Of a stretch of 64,000 nucleotides of DNA, positions 34,101 through 47,226 are shown in pieces. Origin of the DNA: Kitasatospora sp. NBC_00458. GTDB lineage: Bacteria > Actinomycetota > Actinomycetes > Streptomycetales > Streptomycetaceae. Below the pieces are notes generated by a model that was not told where the DNA came from, made no database searches, and worked only from the letters and a program-made list of their open reading frames with translations. How positions within the stretch are numbered: position 1 is the first letter of the stretch; each line of letters starts with the position of its first letter. The translations under genes and the position numbers were made by a program. The stretch lies in the NCBI RefSeq assembly GCF_036013975.1, contig NZ_CP107904.1, forward strand, positions 3,468,501 to 3,532,500, given 5' to 3'.

Positions 34101-36100
34101 GCGAAGGTCTCCTGGAAGCGCTCGCGCGCCTCGTCGGTCAGCTCGACGGCCTCGCGCAGCCGCAGGCCGAAGTCGTAGACCCACGCGGTGGTGTGGTCGG
34201 AGCGGGTCAGCGCGTACGGGTGCTCGTCCAGCACCTCGACGCCGAGCCGCTGGAGGACCGGCAGCACCTCGGTGAGCGAGATCGGGCCGCCCACCCGGTA
34301 GATCTTGAAGCGGCGCTCGTCGTCGCCGGCCCCGACCGGCTGGTACAGGTTGAGCCGGAAGTCGCCCTCGCCGTGCAGCGCCTCGATCTGCTTGAGGTCG
34401 GCGACGGCGGTGCGCGCGGTGAAGTCGGCGCGGTAGCCGTCGGGGAAGGCGTTGGCGTACTTGCGGGACAGCTCGGCGGCCTTCTCCTCGCCCAGCTCGA
34501 CGTGCAGCTGGTCGTTGAAGCCGTCCATCCAGAACCGGGCGGCCTCGGCCAGCTTGGCCTCGATCCGCTCGACCTCGGCGTCGCTCAGGTGCGGCAGCTC
34601 GCTGCCCGGGGTCACCCGGACCACGAAGTGCAGTCGGGTCAGCACCGACTCCGTCGACCAGACCGTGTAGTCGATCGAGGCGCCGTTGAGCTCCTGCATC
34701 AGGATGTCCATCAGGCGCAGCCGGATGCGGGTGGTGTAGCGGTCGCGCGGCAGGTAGACCAGCGCCGAGAAGTAGCGCCCGTACTCGTCCTGGCGCAGGA
34801 AGAGGCGGAGCTTGCGGCGCTCCTGGAGGTACAGCACGCTCGTGGCGATCTGGAGCAGCTCGTCGGCCGCGGTCTGGAAGATCTCGTCCCGGGGGAAGGT
34901 CTCCAGGATCTGCAGCAGGTCGCGGCCGTCGTGGCTCTCGCTGGAGAAGCCGGACTCGGCGATGACGTCCTGGACCTTGCGGCGGACCACCGGGATGCGG
35001 TTGACCGACTCGGTGTACGCGGCGGCCGAGAACAGGCCGAGGAAGCGGCGCTCGCCGATGACCTCGCCGTTGGCGTCGAACTTCTTCACGCCGACGTAGT
35101 CGAGGTAGGACGGGCGGTGCACGGTGGCGCGGCTGTTGGCCTTGGTGAGGACGAGCAGCGTCTTCTCGTGCGCCTTGGCGCGCACCGGCGCGGAGAGCCG
35201 GCCGAAGGCCTCGCTGACGGCGTGGTGCTGGTCGTCGTGGCCGATCGGGTCGGAGCGCAGGATGCCGAGGCCGGTCCCGGCGACGGCCTTGAGGACCTCC
35301 TCGCCCTCGTGCTCGACCAGGTCGTACTCGCGGTAGCCGAGGAAGGTGAAGTGGTCGTCGGCGAGCCAGCGCATCAGCTCCCAGGCCTCGCCGACCTCCT
35401 GCTCGGGCAGGCCGGTCGGGGGCACCTCGGCGAGCTCGTCGGCGAGGCGGAGCGCGGAGTCGCGCATCTTGCCCCAGTCCTCGACGACCTCGCGGACGTC
35501 ACCGAGCACGCGGCGCAGGTCGGTCTCGATCGCGCGCAGGTCCTCGCGGTCGGTCTCGCGGTCGATCTCGATGTGCATCCACGACTCGACGATCGCGTCG
35601 GCCGGCCACTCGGCGCCGGCGGCCTGGCTGCGGGCGCAGGCGTCGACGTCGAGGATCTCCAGCAGCTTGCCGGTGATGTCACGGCGGACCACCAGCTGCG
35701 GGTGGATGACGACGTGGATCGCGCGGTCCTGGCGGGACAGCTCGTTGGTGACCGAGTCGACCAGGAAGGGCATGTCGTCGGTGACGACCTCGACCACGGT
35801 GTGGCCGCACGACCAGCCGTTCTCCTCGACCGAGGGGGTGTGCACCCGCACCTCGGCGCTGCCCTGCGGCCGCTTGAGGCCGAGGCGGTAGTGGGAGGCG
35901 GCCGCGCCGTACACGTCGACCGGGTCGCGGTCGACCAGGTCCTCGGGGGCGGTGTGGAGGTAGTAGTGGTGCAGGTACGCGGTCAGAGCGCCGTTGCTCA
36001 GACCCTCGCCCGGCGCCGCTCCCCCCACCTGGCTGTTCTCAGCGGCTGCTGCTGCCTTCCTGAGCAGTTCGGCCTTGGCTGCGTCCAGCTTGGTCTGCAT
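31154..36100 (-). CDS. gdhB: NAD-specific glutamate dehydrogenase, large (about 180 kDa) type
   Basis: A 1648-residue enzyme that deaminates glutamate to 2-oxoglutarate and ammonium. Its size matches the S. clavuligerus GDH-180 family. The N-terminal half (1 to about 750) carries ACT-like regulatory modules; the catalytic domain follows, with GLRWSDRREDFRTEI and PVGAKGGFV near 870, the active-site region. The dinucleotide-binding region and a long helical C-terminal domain complete it. ATG at 36100 (MQTKLDAAKAELL) has AGGAG ten bases upstream; the frame stays open further but lacks family sequence. Next to P5C dehydrogenase, it can take the glutamate from proline degradation into the TCA cycle. 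The symbol follows memory of S. coelicolor. Confidence 0.95.
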   Translation of the reverse strand: MQTKLDAAKAELLRKAAAAAENSQVGGAAPGEGLSNGALTAYLHHYYLHTAPEDLVDRDPVDVYGAAASHYRLGLKRPQGSAEVRVHTPSVEENGWSCGHTVVEVVTDDMPFLVDSVTNELSRQDRAIHVVIHPQLVVRRDITGKLLEILDVDACARSQAAGAEWPADAIVESWMHIEIDRETDREDLRAIETDLRRVLGDVREVVEDWGKMRDSALRLADELAEVPPTGLPEQEVGEAWELMRWLADDHFTFLGYREYDLVEHEGEEVLKAVAGTGLGILRSDPIGHDDQHHAVSEAFGRLSAPVRAKAHEKTLLVLTKANSRATVHRPSYLDYVGVKKFDANGEVIGERRFLGLFSAAAYTESVNRIPVVRRKVQDVIAESGFSSESHDGRDLLQILETFPRDEIFQTAADELLQIATSVLYLQERRKLRLFLRQDEYGRYFSALVYLPRDRYTTRIRLRLMDILMQELNGASIDYTVWSTESVLTRLHFVVRVTPGSELPHLSDAEVERIEAKLAEAARFWMDGFNDQLHVELGEEKAAELSRKYANAFPDGYRADFTARTAVADLKQIEALHGEGDFRLNLYQPVGAGDDERRFKIYRVGGPISLTEVLPVLQRLGVEVLDEHPYALTRSDHTTAWVYDFGLRLREAVELTDEARERFQETFAATWTGKAENDGFNELVLTAGLTWRQAMMLRAYAKYLRQAGSTFSQDYMEDALRNNMHTTRLLVNLFEARLSPSHQQGALELTEGIIEELSGALDEVVSLDEDRILRSFLHLIKATLRTNFFQHDGSGEWHSYVSMKFDPKAIPDLPAPRPAFEIWVYSPQVEGVHLRFGKVARGGLRWSDRREDFRTEILGLVKAQMVKNTVIVPVGAKGGFVAKQLPDPSVDRDAWLAEGVSSYKTFISALLDITDNLVGGEVVHPADVVRHDEDDTYLVVAADKGTATFSDIANGVAESYGFWLGDAFASGGSAGYDHKGMGITARGAWESVKRNFRELGVDTQSEDFTVIGIGDMSGDVFGNGMLLSEHIRLVAAFDHRHIFLDPNPDAAASYAERRRLFELPRSSWDDYDKSLISAGGGVFPRSAKSIQLSSQVRAALGVTESRLTPAELMKAVLQAPVDLFWNGGIGTYIKASTETNAEVGDKANDAIRVNGEQVRARVIGEGGNLGCTQLGRIEYAATGGPQSAGGWINTDAIDNSAGVDTSDHEVNIKILLNQIVADGDMTVKQRNTLLAEMTDEVGHLVLRNNYAQNVVLANAVAQAHSMVNVHSRMINRLESAGQLDRGLEFLPAERQIRERQQNGRGLSQPEMSVLLAYTKITLADELLATELPDDPFFRTALHDYFPSALRARFAEQIDQHALRREIITTLIVNDTINRGGCTFAFRLKEETGATYEEIARTHTAARAVFGLEEIWGEIEALDNKVPARAQTKMRLHSRRLVERATRWMLNNRRQPLDIAATIEFFHDRVNLVWGSLPKPLRGEDLAWFESVYNELAEAGVPEALATRIAGLSSTFPTLDVTEVADRSGKDVADVAELYYDLADRLQITHLLDRIIELPRTDRWSSMARAAIREDLFAAHAALTADILACGPDGATPEERYSAWADLNSTLLNRAKSTLDDIRGSDNYELSSLSVAMRVIRTLLRTGSMR

Positions 36101-36409
36101 GACTTCTTGGCTCCTGTCGCGCGCCGTTGCGTGACTCGGTGGTGTGTGGGTGTCCACCGCCGGGTCTTCCGCAATCCTGCCGCACCCTCCGGCTGAAAGG
36201 AGTCCATGGCACGCATGGAACACCCTCACAGCGGGTAGGACGAGACGTTCGGCCTGCGGAGCCACCCGACGACGCCAGCCAGCCTAACGGGATCAATCGA
36301 AGGTGTCAGGGGACAGGGAGGCGCAAACCCGCAGGAAGATCGGTCCGTCCTGGACACCTTGTCCAATCCACCCGAGGGTTTGCGCCGAAAGCCGAAAGGC
36401 CTTGCGCAC
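36101..36409. promoter_or_regulatory. gdh upstream region with a palindrome
   Basis: This gap lies between two leftward genes and must contain the gdh promoter, but no clear -35/-10 pair stands out. It holds TGGACA/TGTCCA around a three-base centre (36351-36365), a palindromic operator candidate close to the pruA end. No gene is seen. Confidence 0.35.
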
Positions 36410-38041
<1,632 letters not shown>

Positions 38042-38293
38042 GGCGGGCTCCGCTCGTCGTCCGGCGGCCGGCCCGCTCCGACGACGGGCCCGACGCCCTC
38101 CAGCCTGACCAGCGGGGAGGCCGTTCGCCCGCCCGGACACGCCAACGGTGGACGTGGCACGCACCACGCCTCGGGGCGGCCCGGGTGGGGGGCCGGTGGG
38201 CCCCGGGGTCGTCGACGAGCTCTCGTGGGCGTCCGACGGGTCCCGACCGGACGCCGAGCGGGGACCCGCCTCGGCCGACGAGCGTGAACCGCC

Positions 38294-38950
38294 TCAGCCG
38301 ACGAGCCGGCCGGCCAGCTCCACCGCCTCCGCCAGGGTGTCCACCACCGGCACGCCCACCGGCTCCAGCTTCTCCCGGGTGTGCGAGCCGCCGGTGTACA
38401 GCACCGCGTGCGCCCCCGCGCTCAGCGCGGCGAGCGCGTCGTCCGCCGCGTCCCCGATCAGCACCGTCCGCGCGGGGTCCACGTGCCCGGCCAGCGCCGC
38501 CAAGTGCCGGACCAGGTGCTCCGCCTTCTGCCCGCCGGCCGGTCCGCTGCGCCCGTCCACCCGCAGGAACTGCCCGGTCAGGCCGAACCCGTCGACCACC
38601 GGAAGGAGCCGGTCGTGCTCGTACAGCGACAGCAGCGACTGGCTGTGCCCGGCCGCCCGCCAGCCGTCCAACAGCTCCCGCACGCCCTCGGTCAGCCCGC
38701 AGGCCGCGCTCAGCTCGTGGTAGCGGCGGTGGAAGGCGTCGTCCAGCTCCAGCCACTCGGCGTCGGAGGGCAGCCGGCCGAGCAGCCGCTGGTAGAAACG
38801 GGGAATCGGGATCTCGTACTGCTCGCGGTACTCCTGCAGCGTCATCGGCCCGACGCCGATGGTCGCGAATGCGGCGTTGCTCGCGCCGAGCACCGCCTCC
38901 ATGTCATGGAAGAGCGTGCCGTTCCAGTCCCAGACGATATGAGTGCGCAC
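38294..38950 (-). CDS. HAD-superfamily hydrolase (phosphoglycolate phosphatase-like)
   Basis: A 218-residue phosphatase-like protein. Motif I is VWDWNGTLFHD (the nucleophile Asp and general acid are the first and second acidic positions: D-x-N rather than D-x-D). Motif II Ser/Thr is in SLLSLYEHD, the Lys in GGQKAEHL, and motif IV is IGDAADD. The Asn at the +2 position is unusual and could lower catalysis, though it occurs in this subfamily. I chose GTG at 38950 (VRTHIVWDW). A -10-like TACCGT lies eight bases upstream of it, suggesting a leaderless mRNA. The alternative GTG at 38974 adds eight residues. Confidence 0.85.
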   Translation of the reverse strand: MRTHIVWDWNGTLFHDMEAVLGASNAAFATIGVGPMTLQEYREQYEIPIPRFYQRLLGRLPSDAEWLELDDAFHRRYHELSAACGLTEGVRELLDGWRAAGHSQSLLSLYEHDRLLPVVDGFGLTGQFLRVDGRSGPAGGQKAEHLVRHLAALAGHVDPARTVLIGDAADDALAALSAGAHAVLYTGGSHTREKLEPVGVPVVDTLAEAVELAGRLVG

Positions 38951-39058
38951 GCAGGGAACGGTAACGCCGGACACCGACAGACCGGTAGGACGGGGCTCAC
39001 CGGGCCCGGGCCCGATGGGCGGAGCCGGGCAGAACGGGACGGCGCGGGACCGGGCGGC

Positions 39059-39568
39059 TCAGCCGAGCAGCGCGGTGATCTCCTGGGTCGCGAACCAGAG
39101 CAGGTCGTGGTCCTCGGCGCCGTCCACGGTGAACTGGGCGTCCTGGTCGCCCGCGTCGGCAGCCGTCACGGCCGCGACCGCCGCCGCGACGTCCGCGACC
39201 ACGTCCCCGTCGGCGACGTCCGCGTGCACCGCGGCCGCCTTGGCCAGCTTCACCGGGCCCGCCAGCACGACACGGCCGAGCGAGGCCTGGTCCTGGTACT
39301 CGTCACCGGGGAACGGCTTCACCGCCGAGTCGGCCACGTCCAGCGCGACCACGACGCGACGGCGCGGGGCGTCCGGCTCCGCGGCCAGCAGCCGGAGCGA
39401 GGACTGGGCGGCCCTGTTCAGCGCCGCGTACTCCAGTTCCTCCAGGTCGTCGCTGACGTACCACTCGCGCAGCGCGGGCGTCACGGCGTAGGCCGCGGAC
39501 TGCTCCAGCGCGCCGCCCGAGTGCGCCGCCGCCAGGCCGGTCAGGGTGGTGGGCACGTACACGCGCAT
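39059..39568 (-). CDS. DUF6912-like conserved hypothetical protein
   Basis: A 169-residue actinobacterial protein with the N-terminus MRVYVPTTLTGLAAAH, a YAVTPALREWY segment and several acidic/Ala-rich helices (VADVAAAVAAVTA). It ends in DHDLLWFATQEI. No catalytic or membrane motif is evident, so it is likely a soluble alpha/beta protein. The ATG at 39568 has GGAGAG upstream at slightly long spacing. I recall close homologues annotated only as DUF6912. It stands alone between the HAD hydrolase and patatin genes, all leftward. Confidence 0.8.
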   Translation of the reverse strand: MRVYVPTTLTGLAAAHSGGALEQSAAYAVTPALREWYVSDDLEELEYAALNRAAQSSLRLLAAEPDAPRRRVVVALDVADSAVKPFPGDEYQDQASLGRVVLAGPVKLAKAAAVHADVADGDVVADVAAAVAAVTAADAGDQDAQFTVDGAEDHDLLWFATQEITALLG

Positions 39569-39831
39569 CGGTGGCACTCTCCGGTTCGTCCAGCGGCACA
39601 GCTTCCAGCGCCCCAAGAATAAGCGCCGAACGCCGCGCTGTGATCACCCCGTCCGTTCTCCCGCCCGTTCCCCCACCCCGCGCACGCTGCCGGAGGTGCG
39701 GCCCGATGGTCGCGCGGGCATCCCGCCCGAGGGGAGTGCACCCCGGCGCGCGACCGTCCGCGCACGCTCCTGCCCTGGTCCGCCGCCCCTGTCCGCCACC
39801 CGCCCACCGCCCGCCCACCGGCGCGCCGCGT

Positions 39832-40917
39832 TCACCGCGCGGCTTCCAGGGCCGCCCGGCAGGTCTCCAGCGCGCTCTCCAGGACCGCGCCCCGGCGGGC
39901 CGGATCCATCATGTTCGGCCCCATCGCCGCCAGGTCCGCCGGCGTGGGCGCGAGCAGGTGCACCCGGACGCCGCTCGCCCGCAGCAGACGGGCCTCACGG
40001 AGCAGCTGGCGGGTCACCGCCCTGCGGTAGCGGCTCACCAGCCGGGCCAGCACACCGTGCGGACGGTCCCGCACGCGCCGGGCGCGCGACGGGTCCGACA
40101 CGCCGGGCCCGGGCTTCGAGCGCCCCGGTGGATCGTCCCGCAGGGCCATCGGCGCGAGCACGTACACCTCGTCCAGGCCCCGGCCGAGCGCCAGATCGGC
40201 GTTGGTGGCCGACCAGCAGCCGCCGTCCACGTACGCCGAGCCGTCCAGCCGGACCGGCGCGAACCACCCGGGGATCGCGCACGAGGCCATCACCGCACCG
40301 GCGACGTCGGCCGGCGGCGCGTCGGCGTCCCCGAAGACCACCCGGTGCCCGCCGCGGTAGTCCACCGCGACGACCCGCAGAGCCGAACCCGGCGCCCCGG
40401 CCGGCCAGCCGCCCGGGCCGAACAGGCCCCCGACCAGCTCGCCGACCGGATCCAGCGAACCCCGGCCGTGCGGCGCCATCGCCGAGACCATGGTCAGCAG
40501 CGGGTACTCGCGCGGGTGGCGGACGGCGTCCCGCAGCAGACCCGGCGAACCGATGCCGGCCCGCGGCCGGGGCGGAAGCGCGCCGCCGACCGCCGTGTCG
40601 TAGTCGAAGGCGATCCCGGCCAGCGGCCCTTCCCCGACCGGCAGACCGCGCTGGTGGTCGCGGAGGCCCTCGGCGTCGACTCCGGCGGCGAGCAGCGCGG
40701 CCAGGATCGCGCCTGCGGAGGTGCCGAGCAGGACCTCGGCGTCACCGGGCCGCCAGCCGGCCGACTCCTCGACGGCGCACAGCGCGCCGACCGTCCAGGC
40801 GGCGCCGAGCATGCCGCCGCCGCCCAGCACCAGCCCGCGCCGGGGAGTGCCGCCGGAGCCGCCGGGCCCCGTCGCGCGCGCGCCGGACAGCGGTGTCGTC
40901 GATACCCGTGTCGTCAT
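39832..40917 (-). CDS. Patatin-like phospholipase
   Basis: A 361-residue lipid acyl hydrolase. The oxyanion loop is GGGGMLGAAW (about 32-41), the nucleophile Ser67 lies in GTSAG, and the catalytic Asp231 in VDGGCW, forming the Ser-Asp dyad of the family. No signal peptide or membrane helix is visible, so it likely acts at the cytoplasmic face. The start at 40917 (MTTRVST) gives a 25-residue flexible N-terminus; the true start could be later. Substrate is unknown. Confidence 0.9.
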   Translation of the reverse strand: MTTRVSTTPLSGARATGPGGSGGTPRRGLVLGGGGMLGAAWTVGALCAVEESAGWRPGDAEVLLGTSAGAILAALLAAGVDAEGLRDHQRGLPVGEGPLAGIAFDYDTAVGGALPPRPRAGIGSPGLLRDAVRHPREYPLLTMVSAMAPHGRGSLDPVGELVGGLFGPGGWPAGAPGSALRVVAVDYRGGHRVVFGDADAPPADVAGAVMASCAIPGWFAPVRLDGSAYVDGGCWSATNADLALGRGLDEVYVLAPMALRDDPPGRSKPGPGVSDPSRARRVRDRPHGVLARLVSRYRRAVTRQLLREARLLRASGVRVHLLAPTPADLAAMGPNMMDPARRGAVLESALETCRAALEAAR

Positions 40918-41418
40918 GCCGGCCGCCTGTCGTCGTCGGGGCGGTGGTGCTCGGGGCGGTGGCCGTCCGGGACCGGCCGCGTGCCGCCTCCCGTCCGGCC
41001 CCTGCCGGGGTCCGGGCTCCTGCTCGGGCTCCGGTTCGGGCTCCTGCTCGGTCCCGGGCTCCGGTTCGGTCTCGGGTTCAGGTCAGGCTCCGATGGTGCG
41101 CGCCGACCGGCCGACCGCGCAACGCGGCACCGCGCCGCCGGTACCGTCCCGGCCTCGGTCCCGGCCTCGGTCCGGCGCCCCGTCCCGCCGCCGTACCGGC
41201 GATCCGACCGTCCTCTTTCGGGCCTTCCGGCTCGGCGCGGCACGGCGGCGCCGACCCGCCCCGGCCGCTCCGCCGGCCGTTGCCACACCGACCGTCTCAC
41301 CCGGATAGGTGAACTTTCGAGCGCCCCCGCCCCGCTCGGGAACCCGGTTGCCGCCCCGCGTGGGCCACCGCTACCAAGGACCCGTCCGTACTCGCACCAC
41401 CCGCACCGAGGAAGGCCC
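40918..41418. other. Low-complexity intergenic region
   Basis: No gene is convincing in these 501 bases between divergent genes. A degenerate repeat of CGGGCTCCTGCTCGG and GGGCTCCGGTTCGG occupies about 41013-41090, similar to strand-biased low-complexity tracts seen between Streptomyces genes. The rightward gene has GAGGAAGG just before its ATG, but I see no firm promoter. Confidence 0.5.
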
Positions 41419-41928
41419 ATGACCACATGCCCCGACCGCACCACCGCGCCGCTCCCGCCGTCCGTCAGGCCCGCCGTCCCTCCCATGGTGCTGTCGGCAC
41501 GTCCGCACCGCCCGCGCGCCACTCCCCGGAGCTGCCGCGCCCCGCAGGCCGAACGGCGTCCGCGCCACCCCAGGGCCGACTGCGCCGCCCCACCCGGCCG
41601 CGACCCGCGCACCGGGCTGAGCGCCCGGTTCGCGCACCAGCTGGTGGAGGTGCTCACCGGCACCCGGCCGTCCGGACAGCTGCTGCGCCACACCACGCTG
41701 GACGGCTACGGCCAGCTCTCCGCCCTCGTCAGGTCCGGCACGCTGCGCCGGACCCGCACCGGCGAGCGGCCGAGACTCGGCCCGGTGCACGACCGCTCGC
41801 CCTCGCCGGACGCCGTCGAGGCCTGCGTCCGGGTCGACCTCGGCAGCCGGCACCACGTGGTGGCGTTCCGGCTGGAGCCGCGCGGACCGGCCGGCCAGTG
41901 GCAGTGCACCGCCGTGGAGGCCCGGTGA
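41419..41928 (+). CDS. Rv3235 family protein
   Basis: A 169-residue actinobacterial protein of unknown function. The N-terminal half is Pro/Arg-rich and disordered. The C-terminal half (about 65-169) resembles Rv3235: FAHQLVEVLTGTRPSGQL, VHDRSPSPDAVEACVRV, and a closing RHHVVAFRLEPRGPAGQWQCTAVEA. It is convergent with secA, its usual neighbour in actinobacteria (Rv3235 lies near secA1), which suggests an accessory role near translocation, but this is only context. GAGGAAGG precedes the ATG. Confidence 0.85.
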   Translation: MTTCPDRTTAPLPPSVRPAVPPMVLSARPHRPRATPRSCRAPQAERRPRHPRADCAAPPGRDPRTGLSARFAHQLVEVLTGTRPSGQLLRHTTLDGYGQLSALVRSGTLRRTRTGERPRLGPVHDRSPSPDAVEACVRVDLGSRHHVVAFRLEPRGPAGQWQCTAVEAR

Positions 41929-42060
41929 ACGCGCCCCGCCGGAGCCCGGGCCCGGGCCGGCAGCCGTCGCACCCCCAGCCGTACCGGCACCGGCACCGGA
42001 GTCGGAGTCGGAGTCGGAACCCGAAGCCACACCCGCGCTCGCAGCCGCGTCCGGGAACGG

Positions 42061-42098
42061 CGCAGGGCGCCGCCCCCCTGGGGGAGCGGCGCCCTGCG
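42061..42098. terminator. Bidirectional terminator between the Rv3235-like gene and secA
   Basis: CGCAGGGCGCCGC (42061-42073) pairs perfectly with 42086-42098, with an inner C4/G4 extension beyond one mismatch. It lies 31 bases beyond the secA stop codon. Confidence 0.82.
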
Positions 42099-42128
42099 CG
42101 GCGGCGGACCGGACCGGCCCGCCCCGGT

Positions 42129-44891
<2,763 letters not shown>

Positions 44892-45142
44892 TTGAGCGGG
44901 CTCCTTGCCTGTATTGGCACTGGACGACTGCACGGCGGATCCACCCCACCGCACGGGCCATCGTATGCGAGGAGTCCAATGCCCCGGGAGGTGCGTCAGC
45001 ACGGTATTCCCGTGTCACCCCTGCGAGCACATGCACCGATAGACCCATTCACCGGGGCAAACCGGGCGGCTGTCCGGAGAGTTGGACAGTTCGATCCGTT
45101 AATCGGATGCTCGGATTCCTCCCTGCACGGAATAATCCGCCC

Positions 45143-45736
45143 ATGGAAGAGCAGCCGGAAGAGCAGACCGAAGCCCGGGGCGGCGAGCCCGTCGTCCTCA
45201 CCACCGACCGCCTGGTCCTGCGGGCCCCGCAGGAGTCCGACATCGACGCGGTCTTCGCGGCCTGCCAGGACGAGGCCATCCAGCGGTGGACGGTCGTCCC
45301 CAGCCCGTACCGGCGCGAGGACGCCGAGTACTTCGTCCGCGACCTCGCCATCGCCGGCTGGCGGACCGGCGGGAACCCGATCTGGTGCGTGGTCGAGCGC
45401 GAGACCGGCGCCCTGGTCGGCACCCAGGGGATCACGAACTGTCCCGGCCGGCCGGGCGCCGCCGAGATCGGCTGGTGGGCCACCAAGGAGTTCCGCGGCC
45501 GCGGCTACACCACGGAGGCCGCCCGCGCGGTCGCCCGCCACGGCTTCACCGAGCTGGGTCTGCGCCGCCTGGAATGGGTCGCCTACGTGGGCAACGACGG
45601 TTCCCGCGCGGTCGCCGAGAAGGTCGGCTTCCGGATCGAGGGCACCCTGCGCTCCTTCGCCGAGCAGCGCGGCGTGTTCCACGACGCCTGGATCGGCTCG
45701 CTGCTCCCCTCCGACCTCGCCGAACCCACCGGCTGA
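45143..45736 (+). CDS. GNAT-family N-acetyltransferase (RimJ/RimL-like)
   Basis: A 197-residue acetyltransferase. It begins with the strand LTTDRLVLRAPQESDIDAVF, typical of Acetyltransf_3 (RimJ/RimL) members, and has the acetyl-CoA pyrophosphate loop KEFRGRGYTTEA and the C-terminal NDGSRAVAEKVGFRIEG. It probably acetylates an N-terminal amine, an amino acid or an antibiotic; nothing indicates which. The ATG at 45143 lacks a good ribosome binding site. It is divergent from secA and ends at a very strong hairpin. Confidence 0.9.
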   Translation: MEEQPEEQTEARGGEPVVLTTDRLVLRAPQESDIDAVFAACQDEAIQRWTVVPSPYRREDAEYFVRDLAIAGWRTGGNPIWCVVERETGALVGTQGITNCPGRPGAAEIGWWATKEFRGRGYTTEAARAVARHGFTELGLRRLEWVAYVGNDGSRAVAEKVGFRIEGTLRSFAEQRGVFHDAWIGSLLPSDLAEPTG

Positions 45737-45742
45737 ACCGGC

Positions 45743-45795
45743 CGGCCGAACCCGCCGGCCGGGACCGGTCCGGTCCCGGCCGGCGGGTTCGGCCG
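45743..45795. terminator. Strong terminator hairpin, perfect 25-bp stem
   Basis: Positions 45743-45767 are perfectly complementary to 45771-45795, with a three-base centre. It follows the GNAT stop codon by six bases and separates it from the co-directional glycosylase gene. Confidence 0.88.
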
Positions 45796-45890
45796 CGCCG
45801 ACCTCCCACCGCCCGGCGCTTCCCCCGGAGCACCCGGAGAACTCAGGCGGGCAGGGCGGATTGTCAGTGCCGCGGTCTACCCTCGCCGGC

Positions 45891-47114
45891 ATGACCGCCT
45901 CGACTTCGCGCCCGGCCGGCCGCTCCGCCGGACCGTCCGCCGCCCCGACCCCGGTGGCCTTGCTCGGCGCCGACGACGCCCGCCGGATCGCCCTCCGCGC
46001 ACAGGGCCTGCTCGGCGCCCCGGACCGCCGCGGCGGCGTGCGCGGGGTGCTGCGCCACCTCGGCTCCGTCCAGCTCGACACCATCTCGGTGCTGGCCCGC
46101 TCCCACGAGCTGATCCCCTACGCGCGGCTCGGTGCGGTCGGCCGCCCGGCGGTCGAGGCCGCGTACTGGGGCAGCGGGACGAGCTTCGAGTACTGGTCGC
46201 ACGCGGCGTGCATCCTGCCCGTCGAGGAGTGGCCGCTGTTCGCCTTCCGGCGCCGCCGCCACCGCGACCGCTCCCACGTCTGGGGCAAGCAGACCGACGA
46301 GGCCACCTACCGTTCGGTGCTGGCCAAACTGCGCGACGAAGGGCCGCTCACCTCCTCCGAGTTGGGCGGCGCCAAGAAGACCGCCGACTGGTGGGACTGG
46401 TCCGACACCAAGATCGCGGTGGAGCGGGCGCTGAGCTTCGGCGACGTGGTCTGCACCGACCGCCGCAGCTGGAAGCGGGTCTACTCGCTAGCCGAACAGG
46501 CCATCCCCGCGGAGCTGTTCGCGCAGGAGCCGACCGACGAGGAGTGCCTGCGCACCCTGGTCGCTCAGTCCGGTGCGGCGCTCGGCGTGGCCACCCGGGC
46601 CGACCTGCTCGACTACCACCGACTGCGGGCCGAGCAGTTCGACGCGGTGATCGCCGACTCCGGCCTGGTCCCGGTCGAGGTGGCCGGCTGGGGTCCGGGC
46701 GGCGCCCCGGCCGCCGCCTGGGCCGATCCGGCGGCCCTCGCCGCCCCGCCCCGCGGCCGCCACCGCACCACGCTGCTCTCGCCGTTCGACTCGCTGGTCT
46801 GGGACCGCCCGCGCACCGAGCGGATCTTCGGCATGGTGCACCGGCTGGAGGCGTACACCCCGAAGCACAAGCGGGTGCACGGCTACTTCGCGATGCCGCT
46901 GCTGACCGGCGGGCGGCTGGTCGGCCGGGTCGACCCGGCCCGCGAGGGGCGGACCCTGGTCGCCCGTCAGGTCTCGCTGGACTCGCCCCGGCACCTGGAG
47001 GCGCTGGCCACCGCGCTGCGCGAGGCGGCGTCCTGGGTCGGCTGCGACGCCGTCCGGGTGGAGGCACTGCACGACGAGGCGGTGCGACCGGCCCTGGAGC
47101 GGCTGCTCGCCTGA
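45891..47114 (+). CDS. YcaQ/AlkZ-type winged-helix DNA glycosylase
   Basis: A 407-residue HTH_42 family protein. YcaQ (AlkX) and AlkZ excise bulky alkylpurines and unhook interstrand crosslinks. The catalytic Q-Phi-D motif is present as Gln61-Leu62-Asp63 in RHLGSVQLDTISVLARSHELI, the broad-specificity YcaQ type. Further family segments are EYWSHAACILP, LLSPFDSLVWDR and YFAMPLL. The ATG at 45891 lacks an obvious ribosome binding site, consistent with a leaderless message. A housekeeping genotoxin defence role is likely, since no antibiotic biosynthesis genes are nearby. Confidence 0.88.
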   Translation: MTASTSRPAGRSAGPSAAPTPVALLGADDARRIALRAQGLLGAPDRRGGVRGVLRHLGSVQLDTISVLARSHELIPYARLGAVGRPAVEAAYWGSGTSFEYWSHAACILPVEEWPLFAFRRRRHRDRSHVWGKQTDEATYRSVLAKLRDEGPLTSSELGGAKKTADWWDWSDTKIAVERALSFGDVVCTDRRSWKRVYSLAEQAIPAELFAQEPTDEECLRTLVAQSGAALGVATRADLLDYHRLRAEQFDAVIADSGLVPVEVAGWGPGGAPAAAWADPAALAAPPRGRHRTTLLSPFDSLVWDRPRTERIFGMVHRLEAYTPKHKRVHGYFAMPLLTGGRLVGRVDPAREGRTLVARQVSLDSPRHLEALATALREAASWVGCDAVRVEALHDEAVRPALERLLA

Positions 47115-47226
47115 GCCCCGGCCCCGGGCCCCGCGCAGCGGGACCCGGGCCTCACGCCGCGGGCCTCATCGGGCCACGGGCCCGGTCGCGGGCCGCGGGG
47201 GCGCCCCCGCGGCCTGCGACCGCCGG

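Noticed and set aside
31367..36196. A very long open frame (about 1600 codons) on the plus strand
   Set aside because: It lies entirely antisense to the NAD-GDH gene. In DNA with GC-saturated third positions the opposite strand often stays open. Its product is low-complexity Val/Gly/Asp/Arg-rich and matches nothing.
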